NCBI GenBank assembly: GCA_013141015.1 | Contig: JABFRT010000003.1 | Coordinates: forward strand, 1-64,000 | Length of the DNA stretch: 64,000 bases | Reading direction: 5' to 3' | Source of the DNA: Hyphomicrobium sp. | Lineage (GTDB): Bacteria; Pseudomonadota; Alphaproteobacteria; Rhizobiales; Hyphomicrobiaceae | Part shown: positions 32,492-41,111 of the stretch, one piece after another | How positions within the stretch are numbered: the stretch's first letter is position 1 | Layout of the letters: every line of letters begins with the position of its first letter | Notes under the pieces: generated by a model | Told to the model about the DNA's origin: nothing | Database searches by the model: none | What the model saw: the letters and a program-made list of their open reading frames with translations, nothing else | Made by a program: the position numbers and the translations under genes

Positions 32492-33781
32492 TCAGAGAGC
32501 GCTGAGCGCTTGGTCGAGATCGGCGATAATATCGGCTTCGTCTTCGATGCCGACCGACAGGCGCACCACTTCGGGGCCTGCACCTGCAGCGATCCGTTCT
32601 GCGTCCGTCAATTGCCGGTGGGTTGTCGATGCCGGATGAATGACGAGGCTGCGCGTATCGCCGATGTTGGCAAGCAGGCTGAACAGTTTCAAGCCTGAGA
32701 CCACCTTCACGCCCGCCTCATACCCGCCCTTGAGGCCGAAGGTAAAGACCGCGCCAGCGCCTCGCGGGCAAATTTTCTTGTGCAAAGCGTAGGACGCATT
32801 GGACGGCAGCCCGGCATAATTGACCCACGCGACCTTGGGGTGGCTTTCGAGATATCGGGCAACGGCGGCAGCGTTGTCGGACTGGCGCTGCATGCGCAGA
32901 GGCAGCGTTTCGCAACCTGTCAGCAGCATAAAGGCGTTGAACGGCGAGATGGCGGGCCCGATATCGCGCAGCCCCATAACACGGCAGGCGATGGCGAAAG
33001 CGAAGTTGCCGAACGTGTTGGCCAGAACCATGCCGTTGTATGAGGCGTTCGGCTCTACAAGTGTCTTGTAGCGGAAGCGGCTGGCGTTCCAATCATAGGT
33101 GCCGCAGTCGACGATAGCGCCGCCAATCGAGTTGCCGTGACCGCCGATGAACTTGGTCAAGCTGTGGACCACGATGTCGGCGCCGAACTCTTTCGGCCGG
33201 CACAGGTAAGGAGACGCCAGCGTATTGTCGACAATGAACGGCACACCCGCTTTCTTGGCGATCGCGGCGATGGCCGGCAGGTCGGTGACGACGCCGCCAG
33301 GGTTGGCGATGCTTTCGCAATAAATAGCCCGCGTTTTCGGTGTAATGGCCCGTTCGAAAGATGCGGGATCGGTCGCGTCTGCCCAGACCACGTTCCAATT
33401 GAATTTTTTGAAGCCGTGATTGAACTGATTGATCGACCCGCCATAGAGCTGGCGCGCGGCGATGAATTCGTCGCCCGGCTCCAGCAAGGTGTGGAAGGTC
33501 AAGAATTGCGCGGCGTGACCGGACGCAACAGCCAGCGCCGCCGTGCCGCCTTCGAGCGCCGCAATACGCCCTTCAAGCACCGATTGGGTCGGATTGGTGA
33601 TGCGCGTGTAGATGTTGCCGAACGCTTCAAGCCCAAACAGCGAGGCGGCGTGGTCGGTGTCGTTGAAGACAAACGACGTCGTTTGATAGATCGGCGTCAC
33701 CCGGGCGCCGGTCGTTGGATCGGGACTGGCGCCAGCATGCACGGCAAGTGTCGCGAACTTCGGATTGGATGGCTCTGACAT
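32492..33781 (-). CDS. metY: O-acetylhomoserine sulfhydrylase / aminocarboxypropyltransferase
   Basis: A 429-residue PLP enzyme of the Cys/Met metabolism family that makes homocysteine from O-acetylhomoserine and sulfide. It starts MSEPSNPKFATLAVHAGASP after a GAGGAG ribosome site. Seen: TPIYQTTSFVFNDTDHAASLF, YTRITNPTQSVLEGRIAALEGG, ASGHAAQFLTFHTLLEPGDE, the PLP lysine in VVHSLTKFIGGHGNSIGG, and the C-terminal ATTHRQLTDAERIAAG (substrate carboxylate site). Length and motifs match MetY rather than MetB/MetC, which are about 380-400. The homoserine branch gene hom lies 4 kb away. Confidence 0.95.
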   Translation of the reverse strand: MSEPSNPKFATLAVHAGASPDPTTGARVTPIYQTTSFVFNDTDHAASLFGLEAFGNIYTRITNPTQSVLEGRIAALEGGTAALAVASGHAAQFLTFHTLLEPGDEFIAARQLYGGSINQFNHGFKKFNWNVVWADATDPASFERAITPKTRAIYCESIANPGGVVTDLPAIAAIAKKAGVPFIVDNTLASPYLCRPKEFGADIVVHSLTKFIGGHGNSIGGAIVDCGTYDWNASRFRYKTLVEPNASYNGMVLANTFGNFAFAIACRVMGLRDIGPAISPFNAFMLLTGCETLPLRMQRQSDNAAAVARYLESHPKVAWVNYAGLPSNASYALHKKICPRGAGAVFTFGLKGGYEAGVKVVSGLKLFSLLANIGDTRSLVIHPASTTHRQLTDAERIAAGAGPEVVRLSVGIEDEADIIADLDQALSAL

Positions 33782-33884
33782 GGCGGGGCTCCTCGGCGGA
33801 TTGAAGCCGCCAGAGAGAGCAACCCGCCCCGGTCTGTCAACCAGGGGCAGCCCGGAACGAGATTGCGCGCCGCCCTGATGGCAA

Positions 33885-34091
33885 TCAGATCTTGGCCACT
33901 TGGCCTGCGATACCGCAGTGCCAGTTCTTGATCACCCAATTTGGATTGTCGCCCGCCCACTGAGCCATGGCGAACTGGCCGTTTTGGAAGCACTGGCGCT
34001 GATTGACGCTCTCGGCGTCAAAGTTGAGATGCACATCCTTGCAGCGGGACGGCTGGTCGATCATGCAGACTGCAAATACCAGTTCAATCAT
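33885..34091 (-). CDS. Small Cys-containing protein (hypothetical)
   Basis: A 68-residue protein from the ATG at 34091: MIELVFAVCMIDQPSRCKDV then HLNFDAES, QCFQNGQFAMAQWAGDNPNW and a closing NWHCGIAG. The pattern C...D...C.....F, QC...AQ..MA.W....P.W.I..W.C resembles a short conserved protein found in alphaproteobacteria whose role is not known to me. The four Cys could make two disulfides. The N-terminal helix is a weak export signal. No good ribosome site is present at 34091, and a GTG at 34124 would add 11 residues. Confidence 0.6.
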   Translation of the reverse strand: MIELVFAVCMIDQPSRCKDVHLNFDAESVNQRQCFQNGQFAMAQWAGDNPNWVIKNWHCGIAGQVAKI

Positions 34092-34518
34092 AAGGCACCC
34101 CAAGGCAGAGGAGTTGACGGTCACTCGGTCGAGTGATCCGGACGGGCCCTGGGCGTGTTCCTCAGTGTCTGCTTTTTTTTGAGTCTCTCGTGCATTTCGA
34201 CGTCTATCGTGAAACCAGAGTATGCAGATTCCATTAATTGCTCAAGAACCAGGCTGTCGCAGTTGCTGCCTGAATTGTAGCCAGGAAGAATTCCTGACTG
34301 GAGTGTGGCCATCAAAGCTCAAGTCCACGGCCTGGCGCGAAACTGGTCGCCTATGGCACATACTCTGAGAACGTTGTGTGCAGGATCAAGGCCGCGGCAC
34401 GGTTGCCACAGCCGCACGGATTTCCCCACAACTGCCATGCTCATGCCTTGCCGCCGCCGCGCTTTTGGGTGCAATGGCAACCGCCGGTGATCAACTGCAC
34501 CCGGCGCTCGAGGGGGCC
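34092..34518. other. Intergenic region
   Basis: No convincing gene. An open frame on the minus strand (34121-34315) reads without family features. Upstream frames to the gene at 34519 are open on the plus strand but have no ribosome site. Confidence 0.4.
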
Positions 34519-34743
34519 ATGCAGACAGCCGATTTGCGTTCAGTAGAAGCCACCGCCACGCCAAGCGCGGATATGGGCTCGCCGGTCTCAGCAGTTGGCT
34601 GGCTGCTGCGCCGCACGGCGCTGTGGATGCTGTTGGTGGCGGCCGGCGTCGCTGGCGCGTGCCTGCTCTATACGGCCGCCAGCAAAGCGGAAGCGGAGTC
34701 ACTGAAGCGCACCCCGCAATTGACCGTGTCACAGCGCGTTTAG
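34519..34743 (+). CDS. Small single-span membrane protein (tentative)
   Basis: A 74-residue frame starting MQTADLRSVEATATPSADMG at the ATG at 34519, after AGGGGG placed close to the start. It has one transmembrane segment (about residues 33-55, LWMLLVAAGVAGACLLYTAAS) and a charged tail (KAEAESLKRTPQLTVSQRV). It is 174 bp before the first GH114 gene and on the same strand. No family is recognised; it could be a spurious frame. Confidence 0.4.
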   Translation: MQTADLRSVEATATPSADMGSPVSAVGWLLRRTALWMLLVAAGVAGACLLYTAASKAEAESLKRTPQLTVSQRV

Positions 34744-34917
34744 CGCGCGCTTATCCTCAGCTCCTCCAGCGTCCCATGAGCCGCAATCTTGCGGGGCCAC
34801 TCGCGTCACGCAAGCGTGCGGTGCGGGCCTTACTTTTGCTCGACATAGAAACCATATTGCATCGCATAGGTTTTCTCACCTCCGGTTCGCAAGAACGGTC
34901 AACGTGGCGCGATCAAT

Positions 34918-36057
34918 TTGTTGAAGCCTTTTAGACACCGCACGCTATGGATGACGCTGGCACTGCTCGCAGCGGGTCTGTCTGCCGCCAACGTCGCGGC
35001 CAAGCCGGCAACCGCGCAGGCCGGCCAGTCCGAGATGCCGCCGTCTGCTGTCAAAGGCCCGGCCGCCGCCGCAACACCCGCTGCACCGCCTAAGCCTGTG
35101 CCTGCCGCTAAGCGGCCTGCCGCCGCGCGCAAAGCGCCGCCCTCTGCTGCAAACCCTAGCGCGGCTGCCCAACAGACAGAGCGCCTACGCCTCGTCTCGG
35201 GTGTGCGCAGCTGGGTTGTGCAAATGCAGAACCTGGATGTTCGCGCCGCCGCCGCCGCCCCAGCCGACCTGATCGTTGCCGATGCGACGTCCGGCGCAAC
35301 GGATGGGCAAGCGCTAACACCTGAAGATGTTGCAGCCTTGAAGCGCCGCCCCGACGGCGGACGGCGCTTGGCGATTTCCTATCTGTCGATTGGCGAATCC
35401 GAAGACTACCGCCCCGACTATTTCAATTCCGAATACATGACCGAGGACGCTCCCGACTGGCTTTTAAAGGAGAATGAGCGGTGGAAGGGCAATCGCTTGA
35501 TCCGCTTCTGCGAGGAAGGCTGGCAACGCACCATCCTTGGCGATGATGATGGCCGCAACGTCTACAACAGTCTTGACCCCTCGCCGCTCTATAAGCTGAT
35601 CGAGCTCGGCTTCGACGGCGTTTATCTCGACCGCGTCGATGTCTACAGCGAAGTGCAGAAGGAATGCCCGGACGCCGCCGCCAAGATGGTGGATTTTGTG
35701 GCCCGTCTCGCGGCCCACGCGCGCAAGAAGAACCCGCGCTTCATCGTCATTCTGCAAAATGCCGAAGAGCTTTTGCGTTATCCGAAAATGGTCGATGCAA
35801 TAGATGCGATGGCCAAGGAAGACTTGTTCTATGGCGCCGACCACAGCGAGCGCGCCAACGACGCCAGCATGGTAAATGCGATCCTCGCCAACCTCGCCTA
35901 CGCCAAGGCTGCTGGCCGGCCTATATTCGTGCTCGACTACATTCGCGATTCCACCACGCGCGCCGCTGACAAAGCAAAGATTGAAGCGCAAGGATTTATA
36001 CCCTATTTCGGGCCACGAAAGCTCGATCAGCTGTGGCTGTCGCAGCAAGCCGAGTAA
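34918..36057 (+). CDS. Secreted GH114-type glycoside hydrolase (endo-alpha-1,4-polygalactosaminidase family), copy 1
   Basis: A 379-residue protein: signal peptide (LKPFRHRTLWMTLALLAAGL, cleavage near VAAKP), an Ala/Pro-rich linker (about 40-88), and a TM1410/GH114-like TIM barrel (about 90-379). Key segments are RSWVVQMQNLDV, RRLAISYLSIGESEDYRPDY, CEEGWQRTIL, LGFDGVYLDRVDVYSEV, RFIVILQNAEELL and FYGADH; the acidic residues in IGESE and YLDRVD are the expected catalytic positions. The TTG start gives a proper basic n-region; ATG at 34951 would lose it. GH114 enzymes cut alpha-1,4-galactosaminogalactan-like polymers. The neighbouring pel locus makes such a polymer, so degradation or editing of Pel is inferred. 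Confidence 0.85.
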   Translation: MLKPFRHRTLWMTLALLAAGLSAANVAAKPATAQAGQSEMPPSAVKGPAAAATPAAPPKPVPAAKRPAAARKAPPSAANPSAAAQQTERLRLVSGVRSWVVQMQNLDVRAAAAAPADLIVADATSGATDGQALTPEDVAALKRRPDGGRRLAISYLSIGESEDYRPDYFNSEYMTEDAPDWLLKENERWKGNRLIRFCEEGWQRTILGDDDGRNVYNSLDPSPLYKLIELGFDGVYLDRVDVYSEVQKECPDAAAKMVDFVARLAAHARKKNPRFIVILQNAEELLRYPKMVDAIDAMAKEDLFYGADHSERANDASMVNAILANLAYAKAAGRPIFVLDYIRDSTTRAADKAKIEAQGFIPYFGPRKLDQLWLSQQAE

Positions 36058-36094
36058 CGGGACCGGATGCGTCCGGCAGGATACTGCAGATTTG

Positions 36095-37120
36095 ATGATA
36101 CGATTGATCAGTCTCGCCTTAGCCCTCTTCGCGATAACGCCTGCCGTTCGCGCTGAAGCCACTGCTAAAACGCGCGCCACCGTCTCCGCTTCAAATGAAG
36201 CTGCGGCCTCCAAAGTTGCAGCTCAACGGCGAAAGGCGGCGATGGCCGCTTTCAAAACCTGGGCCATTCAGCTGCGCTTTCTCGACCGCACGGCATTGGC
36301 GGCGTCTCCATTTGATTTGGTCGTCATCGACCACGCGCCGCACCCCAAGAAGGATATCGAGATCCCCTTCACGCGTGATGAAATAGCGCCCCTGAAGATA
36401 AAGCCCGACGGCTCACGCCGCATTGTGCTGGCGTATTTGTCGATGGGGGAAGCCGAGCGCTATCGCTATTATTGGCAGCCGCAGTGGGACGCCGCCGAGA
36501 CACGGCCAAAATGGCTTGGGCCGGAGAATCCGCAATGGGCCGGCAACTATCAGGTGCAGTTTGCCGATCCCGATTGGCAGACCGTGATCTTTGGCACGCA
36601 GATGAGCGTTCTCGACCGGATCATCGCTGCGGGCTTCGACGGAGTCTATCTGGACCGCGTCGATGCGTTCCAGGATGTCGAAGCGACAATGCCTGGTGCT
36701 GAAGACGCAATGACCGGCTTCGTACAGCGCCTCGCCGATCACGCCCACCGCATCAATCCGGATTTCCTGATCATCATGCAGAACGCCGAGGAACTTGCGA
36801 AGTCGAAATCGCTGCTCGCGCGTCTCGATGGAATCTCGAAGGAGGATTTGCTGTACGGGTTCGACAATGGCGACGGCCCCAATCCGCAGCAGATGGTCAC
36901 CGACACCGTCAACAATCTGCGCAAGGCCAAACGCGCGGGCCTGAAAGTGATGGTTCTCGAATACGCGCGCACCGCCGAGACCATTGCCGCCGCGCAAAAA
37001 CTGGCTACGCGCGAAGGTTATGTGCTGCACATCACCGACCGAATGCTAGGCGTACTCTCACCCGTTGCGCCCCTGCCGGCACCATCCGCGGGCGATCCGC
37101 CAGCTGCAATGCAGCGCTAA
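36095..37120 (+). CDS. Secreted GH114-type glycoside hydrolase, copy 2
   Basis: A 341-residue paralogue of the preceding gene, starting MIRLISLALALFAITPAVRA (signal peptide) 37 bp after its stop. The barrel shows the same blocks: KTWAIQLRFLDRTALAA, RRIVLAYLSMGEAERYRYYW, DPDWQTVIFG, AGFDGVYLDRVDAFQDV, DFLIIMQNAEELA and LYGFDNGDGPNP. It lacks the long Ala/Pro linker and has a Pro-rich C-terminus. The two copies differ at most positions, so the duplication is old. Its 3' end is only 25 bp from the end of pelG on the other strand, so the pair borders the pel operon tail-to-tail. Confidence 0.85.
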   Translation: MIRLISLALALFAITPAVRAEATAKTRATVSASNEAAASKVAAQRRKAAMAAFKTWAIQLRFLDRTALAASPFDLVVIDHAPHPKKDIEIPFTRDEIAPLKIKPDGSRRIVLAYLSMGEAERYRYYWQPQWDAAETRPKWLGPENPQWAGNYQVQFADPDWQTVIFGTQMSVLDRIIAAGFDGVYLDRVDAFQDVEATMPGAEDAMTGFVQRLADHAHRINPDFLIIMQNAEELAKSKSLLARLDGISKEDLLYGFDNGDGPNPQQMVTDTVNNLRKAKRAGLKVMVLEYARTAETIAAAQKLATREGYVLHITDRMLGVLSPVAPLPAPSAGDPPAAMQR

Positions 37121-37145
37121 CCGGCGACGCCTGCCGCGGCAAAAT

Positions 37146-38591
37146 TCATCCGGCGCGCCGCATTACAAGCCGCAGCCAATCGGCCGGAGTCCACCGCGAC
37201 CCTTTGATCGACGGGTTATTGCCGATGAAGGTCAGGTAATTCAGCTTGGCGAAGGTGCTCTCGGCGACCAGCAAGGCGACGGCAGCAGAAATCAAAGCCG
37301 CGCTGAAGTAGCCAACGCCATAATAGTCTTCTCCCCATGAGATCGTCAGCGCGGTCAAGCCTAAGTTCAAGGCGAAGAACAAAATCTGCAACAGGCCATA
37401 GAGCCCGCGCCGGTCGAAAAAAACGACCATTGATGTTGCGGCGATGAAGATGAAGTGGAACACCGATCCAAGCGCGCCGTAACGAAGAATGGCGATCTGC
37501 CGGAATTGCAGATTGAGACTTTCGATGATCGCCGGCGCAGCAAGCACCATCACAACAGCAATGGCCAAATGCGCAACCGTGATCAGTGCCAGCGTTTCAA
37601 ACGAATTGCGCTGCAGCCCGTCGCGCGCCCGCTCGATCTGATCGATGGTGCCGTGATCCTGAATGGTTCCGTAGTAATTCTGGTAGCGGTCGAAAAAATC
37701 GGTCTCGAGTTTGACGACGAACTGGGCGAGGGCCGGAATGATGACCAGGGACGCTATGAACATGGCGCTGTCGTAAAGCGGCGCGTGGATCAGCCCGCCA
37801 TCCACGCTTTGCCCCTCGCGCGAGAACCAGAAAACCCATTTGTCGGCCCACACGCCAGCCGTGCCAAACAGCGCGCCAATCGCCAGATAGGCATAAGTCG
37901 AGAAGCCGCCAAACAGCGCCTTGAATTCACCGGCAACCGAACCGCCTGCAACCGGAAACGTCGCCAACACGCGGAACGCCAAGCCAAGCAACGTGATCGT
38001 CAATCCGGACGTGAAGCCCCACACCATGCCAGCGGCGCCAAGCCCGGTCAGCGCCGCAGCTGTGGACGCTGCAACCGCAATCACGAGACCAACCGAGAAC
38101 GTCAGCGTGATGCCGTTGTAGTCGCGCACCGCGCCGCAAAATGCGACGGCGACCCAGATCATAGCGACGACAGATGTGGTCGCAAACAACGCGATAGCCA
38201 GTTTTGCCGGCACCGAAAAGATCAGCACCAACGCCAATACGCCGAGTGCCACAACCGCAACCGCAAGCACCATCGCCGCGACCAGCAAAGGCCGGACGTG
38301 ATCTGCGCGGCGCTGCCAAAGCTGATCAGCCAGCAAGCGGGTGGCGACAATCGTCACGGGAGCGGCCAGCACCAGTGACGTTGCAAACGCGTAAATGATG
38401 ATGGCGCGAAAAGTCGAGAGCGTTTCATAGCCGGCAAGCGGCTCCGACGACGCGGTAATTGCCGCCAAGCTCAGAATGGTGAACAGCCAGGGGCCCGCGG
38501 CAATCACCGCCGCATGCCCCGCCGCACCGGCCACTGATGTGAGTGTGTTGTTGCGGCTTAACGAGCGCAGCGCAAATCCGATGCCCGCCAT
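37146..38591 (-). CDS. pelG: PelG, Wzx-like membrane component of Pel polysaccharide synthesis
   Basis: A 481-residue polytopic protein (about 12 membrane segments) starting MAGIGFALRSLSRNNTLTSV, the family N-terminus. Internal blocks typical of PelG are GPWLFTILSLAAI, DKWVFWFSREGQSVDG, YDSAMFIASLVIIPALAQFVVKLETDFFDRYQNYY and the C-terminal LTFIGNNPSIKGSR. With PelD, PelE and PelF it should form the inner-membrane synthase/translocon for the polymer. The start is one base before the stop of pelF region, and it is the last gene of the minus-strand pel operon. Length is close to the Pseudomonas protein (about 456). Confidence 0.93.
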   Translation of the reverse strand: MAGIGFALRSLSRNNTLTSVAGAAGHAAVIAAGPWLFTILSLAAITASSEPLAGYETLSTFRAIIIYAFATSLVLAAPVTIVATRLLADQLWQRRADHVRPLLVAAMVLAVAVVALGVLALVLIFSVPAKLAIALFATTSVVAMIWVAVAFCGAVRDYNGITLTFSVGLVIAVAASTAAALTGLGAAGMVWGFTSGLTITLLGLAFRVLATFPVAGGSVAGEFKALFGGFSTYAYLAIGALFGTAGVWADKWVFWFSREGQSVDGGLIHAPLYDSAMFIASLVIIPALAQFVVKLETDFFDRYQNYYGTIQDHGTIDQIERARDGLQRNSFETLALITVAHLAIAVVMVLAAPAIIESLNLQFRQIAILRYGALGSVFHFIFIAATSMVVFFDRRGLYGLLQILFFALNLGLTALTISWGEDYYGVGYFSAALISAAVALLVAESTFAKLNYLTFIGNNPSIKGSRWTPADWLRLVMRRAG

Positions 38592-38592
38592 C

Positions 38593-40137
38593 TCAGGTCC
38601 TCGCCATCGGATGCTGATCCGCCGTTTCAGCCGTCATCAACCGCGCGTAAAGCGAGCTGTACGCATCGGTTGCCTTCTTCGATGTGTAGTGGGCCGCAAC
38701 GCGGGCGCGCAAAGCCTCTCCTGCCTGGCGGCGCAAATTTGTATCGAGAAGGTACGCGCCGCATGCCGCCGCGATTTCATCGGCGGCCGCCAGATGGGTG
38801 ATCGTGCCGCCATGGCCGATGCGCGGATTCTCGCTGGCATGGCCTTCAAGAATTTCGCGGCAAGACCCGACATCCGTCGAAACAAACGGAATACCGGCAG
38901 CGCCGGCTTCGAGCACCACCAGCGGCTGGCTTTCGCTCAGCGACGTCAGCACCATCACGTGGATTTGCCCGAGGTACTCGAGAATATTGACGGGGCCTGT
39001 GAAGATGACGGTGTCCTCGAGTGCGTATTCAGCAACCAGCGCTTGGCATTCCTTGAAATATTCCGGGTCTTCGTCGGTCGGGCCAATGACCCAGGCGCGC
39101 AGATTTGCAACGCTGGATTTGAGCAGGTTGGCCGCTTCGATGTAGGTTTTCACGTCCTTGATCGGCACGACGCGTCCGATTAGCGCCATCGTCGGCCGCT
39201 CCGTTTCGGGGGCTGGGGCTATGGCCTGGAAACGCGCCAGATCGATGCCGTTGGCGATGACTTTAAGTTTACGTGCGTCCGCGCCGAGCAGCGCTTGCGG
39301 CCGCTGATTGTCGGAATACAGCGTCACAACATCAGTGACGGTTTCATAACAGGTGCGCGCGTAGGCTTCGAAGGCGCGGATCCACATGTCGCGCAGATCG
39401 ATGCGCGGATCATCGAGCACATGGCCTTTGTCGATCGTGTCGGCGACCCAATCAGCCATCAGCAATTCAATGCGCCGCTCGTTGGTGTAGATGCCGTGCT
39501 CAGTAAGCAGTGCGGGGCGGCCGGTCTCAAGCCGGGCACGCGCCGCAAGCAAACCCGCGTACCCGGTCGAAATCGTGTGATAGGCCTTGGCGCGGGGCAA
39601 TGGGAATTCCAGCACCGACAGCATACCGCCGAGCAGCGCCCGCCACGCCCAGAAGTAATGAAGGAACGAGCCGTTCGGCATTTCCTGACGGTACATATCC
39701 TGCGCGAGCTGCCAGGCGGCCGGCGAATTGAACAGCTGGCTCAGGTTTTGTTTGCGCCGCAGATAGGCGAGCTCGTCCATCGCTTCGGTGAGCGCAATTG
39801 CCCCGCCACCAGTCATCAGGCGCGTCAGACAATCGCCCAAGCGTTCGATACCGATGGGTACTTTCCCACCCGCTGAAGGGCGTGCGCCAAACTGCTGCAA
39901 ATAGAGATGATCGAGGTGCAAGAGGTTTTCTGGCGCAGCATAGCGCGATGGCATTTTCATCGGCGCCGGCCACAGCGCAACCACCGAGAACCTCGTATCG
40001 GGTTGCGATTTGATCAACCAGTCGATCCATGCCGAAACGCCGCCAGGGATATAAGGATAGCACCCTTCAACGATGATGCAGATGTCGGCGTCTGCGGACG
40101 CGGCGTTGGTGTTTGCGAGGGGGATTGGCTTCGTCAC
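38593..40137 (-). CDS. pelF: PelF, family 4 glycosyltransferase of Pel synthesis
   Basis: A 514-residue cytosolic glycosyltransferase that builds the Pel chain from a UDP-sugar (UDP-GalNAc in known systems). Seen: the N-terminal DICIIVEGCYPYIPGGVSAWID motif region, LLTEHGIYTNERRIELL, IANGIDLARF, LIGRVVPIKDVKTYIEA and the C-terminal retaining-GT motif SLSESQPLVVLEAGAAGIPFVSTDVG. The GTG at 40137 starts inside the last codons of pelE (four-base overlap), and pelG begins one base after the stop, so translation is coupled. Length matches PelF of Pseudomonas (507). Confidence 0.95.
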   Translation of the reverse strand: MTKPIPLANTNAASADADICIIVEGCYPYIPGGVSAWIDWLIKSQPDTRFSVVALWPAPMKMPSRYAAPENLLHLDHLYLQQFGARPSAGGKVPIGIERLGDCLTRLMTGGGAIALTEAMDELAYLRRKQNLSQLFNSPAAWQLAQDMYRQEMPNGSFLHYFWAWRALLGGMLSVLEFPLPRAKAYHTISTGYAGLLAARARLETGRPALLTEHGIYTNERRIELLMADWVADTIDKGHVLDDPRIDLRDMWIRAFEAYARTCYETVTDVVTLYSDNQRPQALLGADARKLKVIANGIDLARFQAIAPAPETERPTMALIGRVVPIKDVKTYIEAANLLKSSVANLRAWVIGPTDEDPEYFKECQALVAEYALEDTVIFTGPVNILEYLGQIHVMVLTSLSESQPLVVLEAGAAGIPFVSTDVGSCREILEGHASENPRIGHGGTITHLAAADEIAAACGAYLLDTNLRRQAGEALRARVAAHYTSKKATDAYSSLYARLMTAETADQHPMART

Positions 40138-41105
40138 GCGGCCATGCTCCCGTTTACCCGGCGCAGGCGATACCGGCTGTCAACAACGAGGTTGTGGATG
40201 CGCCGCGAGACGCGGAAGTCGGCGTGCCGCCCGGCGGTCACAAGAAAGCGTTCGATAACAGGTGCCGTCTCACGGTTCGCGTCTCCTGCCGCCGTCCGCA
40301 CCTCATGGCTCGTAACCAACGCGACCTGCAGAGTTTCCGTGGCGGCCTTGCGGCATTTGTCTGCGTCAGCGCGGTCGACGAGCGTGCACCCGGCAAGCCG
40401 CATCAATTCAGCCGCGTCGGCAATGCGGTGCGCGCTTGCGCGCCGGTCTCGCACAGATGTCAGCGCCTTGATGCGCGCTTTAAGATCGCCGCGGACACGC
40501 GCCACAACGGCGGCGGCTTGCACGCGCACCACCGGCTCCTCGCTGCGCAACGCCGCTTGCAGCGCGGGCGCGAAATCGGTGTGGAAGCGGCGCGCCATCA
40601 GGCCAAGGGCCGCCTGGCGCTCGACAAGTGTGCCGTGAGCGATCACGTCTTCGAAACTCTCGGGCGCCTGCGCTTGCGTCCGCAAGACGCGGCCCGCCAC
40701 TACGCGGTCGGTCAATTCGGTGGACGCATCGGCGTGGCGCGCGTGCGCCAAGCGGTCATACCAAGCCTGCAGCACTTCCGGCCCGGCGCCGGCATGGTCG
40801 ACAAATGCGAGGGCCGCAAGAGACGCAAACGCACCAGCGGGACCTGCAACCGCGATCACCAGGAACATCAACGCCGCAACCGTCAGATCTGCGCCAAGGT
40901 CACGATCCTGGAATAAGATGAGACCAACAGCCAGCACTGTTGCGAGGTGGAAGCCGATGGTCCAGGCGAGCGGTACATCGGCTGAGAATGCCAGCAGCAC
41001 AACGACGGCTTCTGCCCCCAGCGCGAATGCAGCTGCCACCGCTTCGCGGCCCGATAGGCCGGCCGGTTGCTGTGATTTCGCCGGAATATGAGGCTCGCGT
41101 GCCAT
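40134..41105 (-). CDS. pelE: PelE-like membrane protein with helical-repeat domain
   Basis: A 323-residue protein between pelD and pelF, the place and size of PelE. It has two or three N-terminal membrane segments (about residues 17-105: EAVAAAFALGAEAVVVLLAF, FHLATVLAVGLILF, AALMFLVIAVAGPAGAFASL) and then a cytosolic alpha-helical domain (about 110-300) with Arg/Ala-rich helices like VVRVQAAAVVARVRGDL. ATG at 41105 is preferred; TTG at 41111 is possible. Sequence similarity to known PelE is low by eye, so the call rests mainly on topology and order. It would link PelD to PelG/PelF. Confidence 0.7.
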   Translation of the reverse strand: MAREPHIPAKSQQPAGLSGREAVAAAFALGAEAVVVLLAFSADVPLAWTIGFHLATVLAVGLILFQDRDLGADLTVAALMFLVIAVAGPAGAFASLAALAFVDHAGAGPEVLQAWYDRLAHARHADASTELTDRVVAGRVLRTQAQAPESFEDVIAHGTLVERQAALGLMARRFHTDFAPALQAALRSEEPVVRVQAAAVVARVRGDLKARIKALTSVRDRRASAHRIADAAELMRLAGCTLVDRADADKCRKAATETLQVALVTSHEVRTAAGDANRETAPVIERFLVTAGRHADFRVSRRIHNLVVDSRYRLRRVNGSMAA

Positions 41106-41111
41106 CTGCAA

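Noticed and set aside
34121-34315. 64-codon minus-strand frame
   Set aside because: No family pattern and no ribosome site. I could not support it as a gene.
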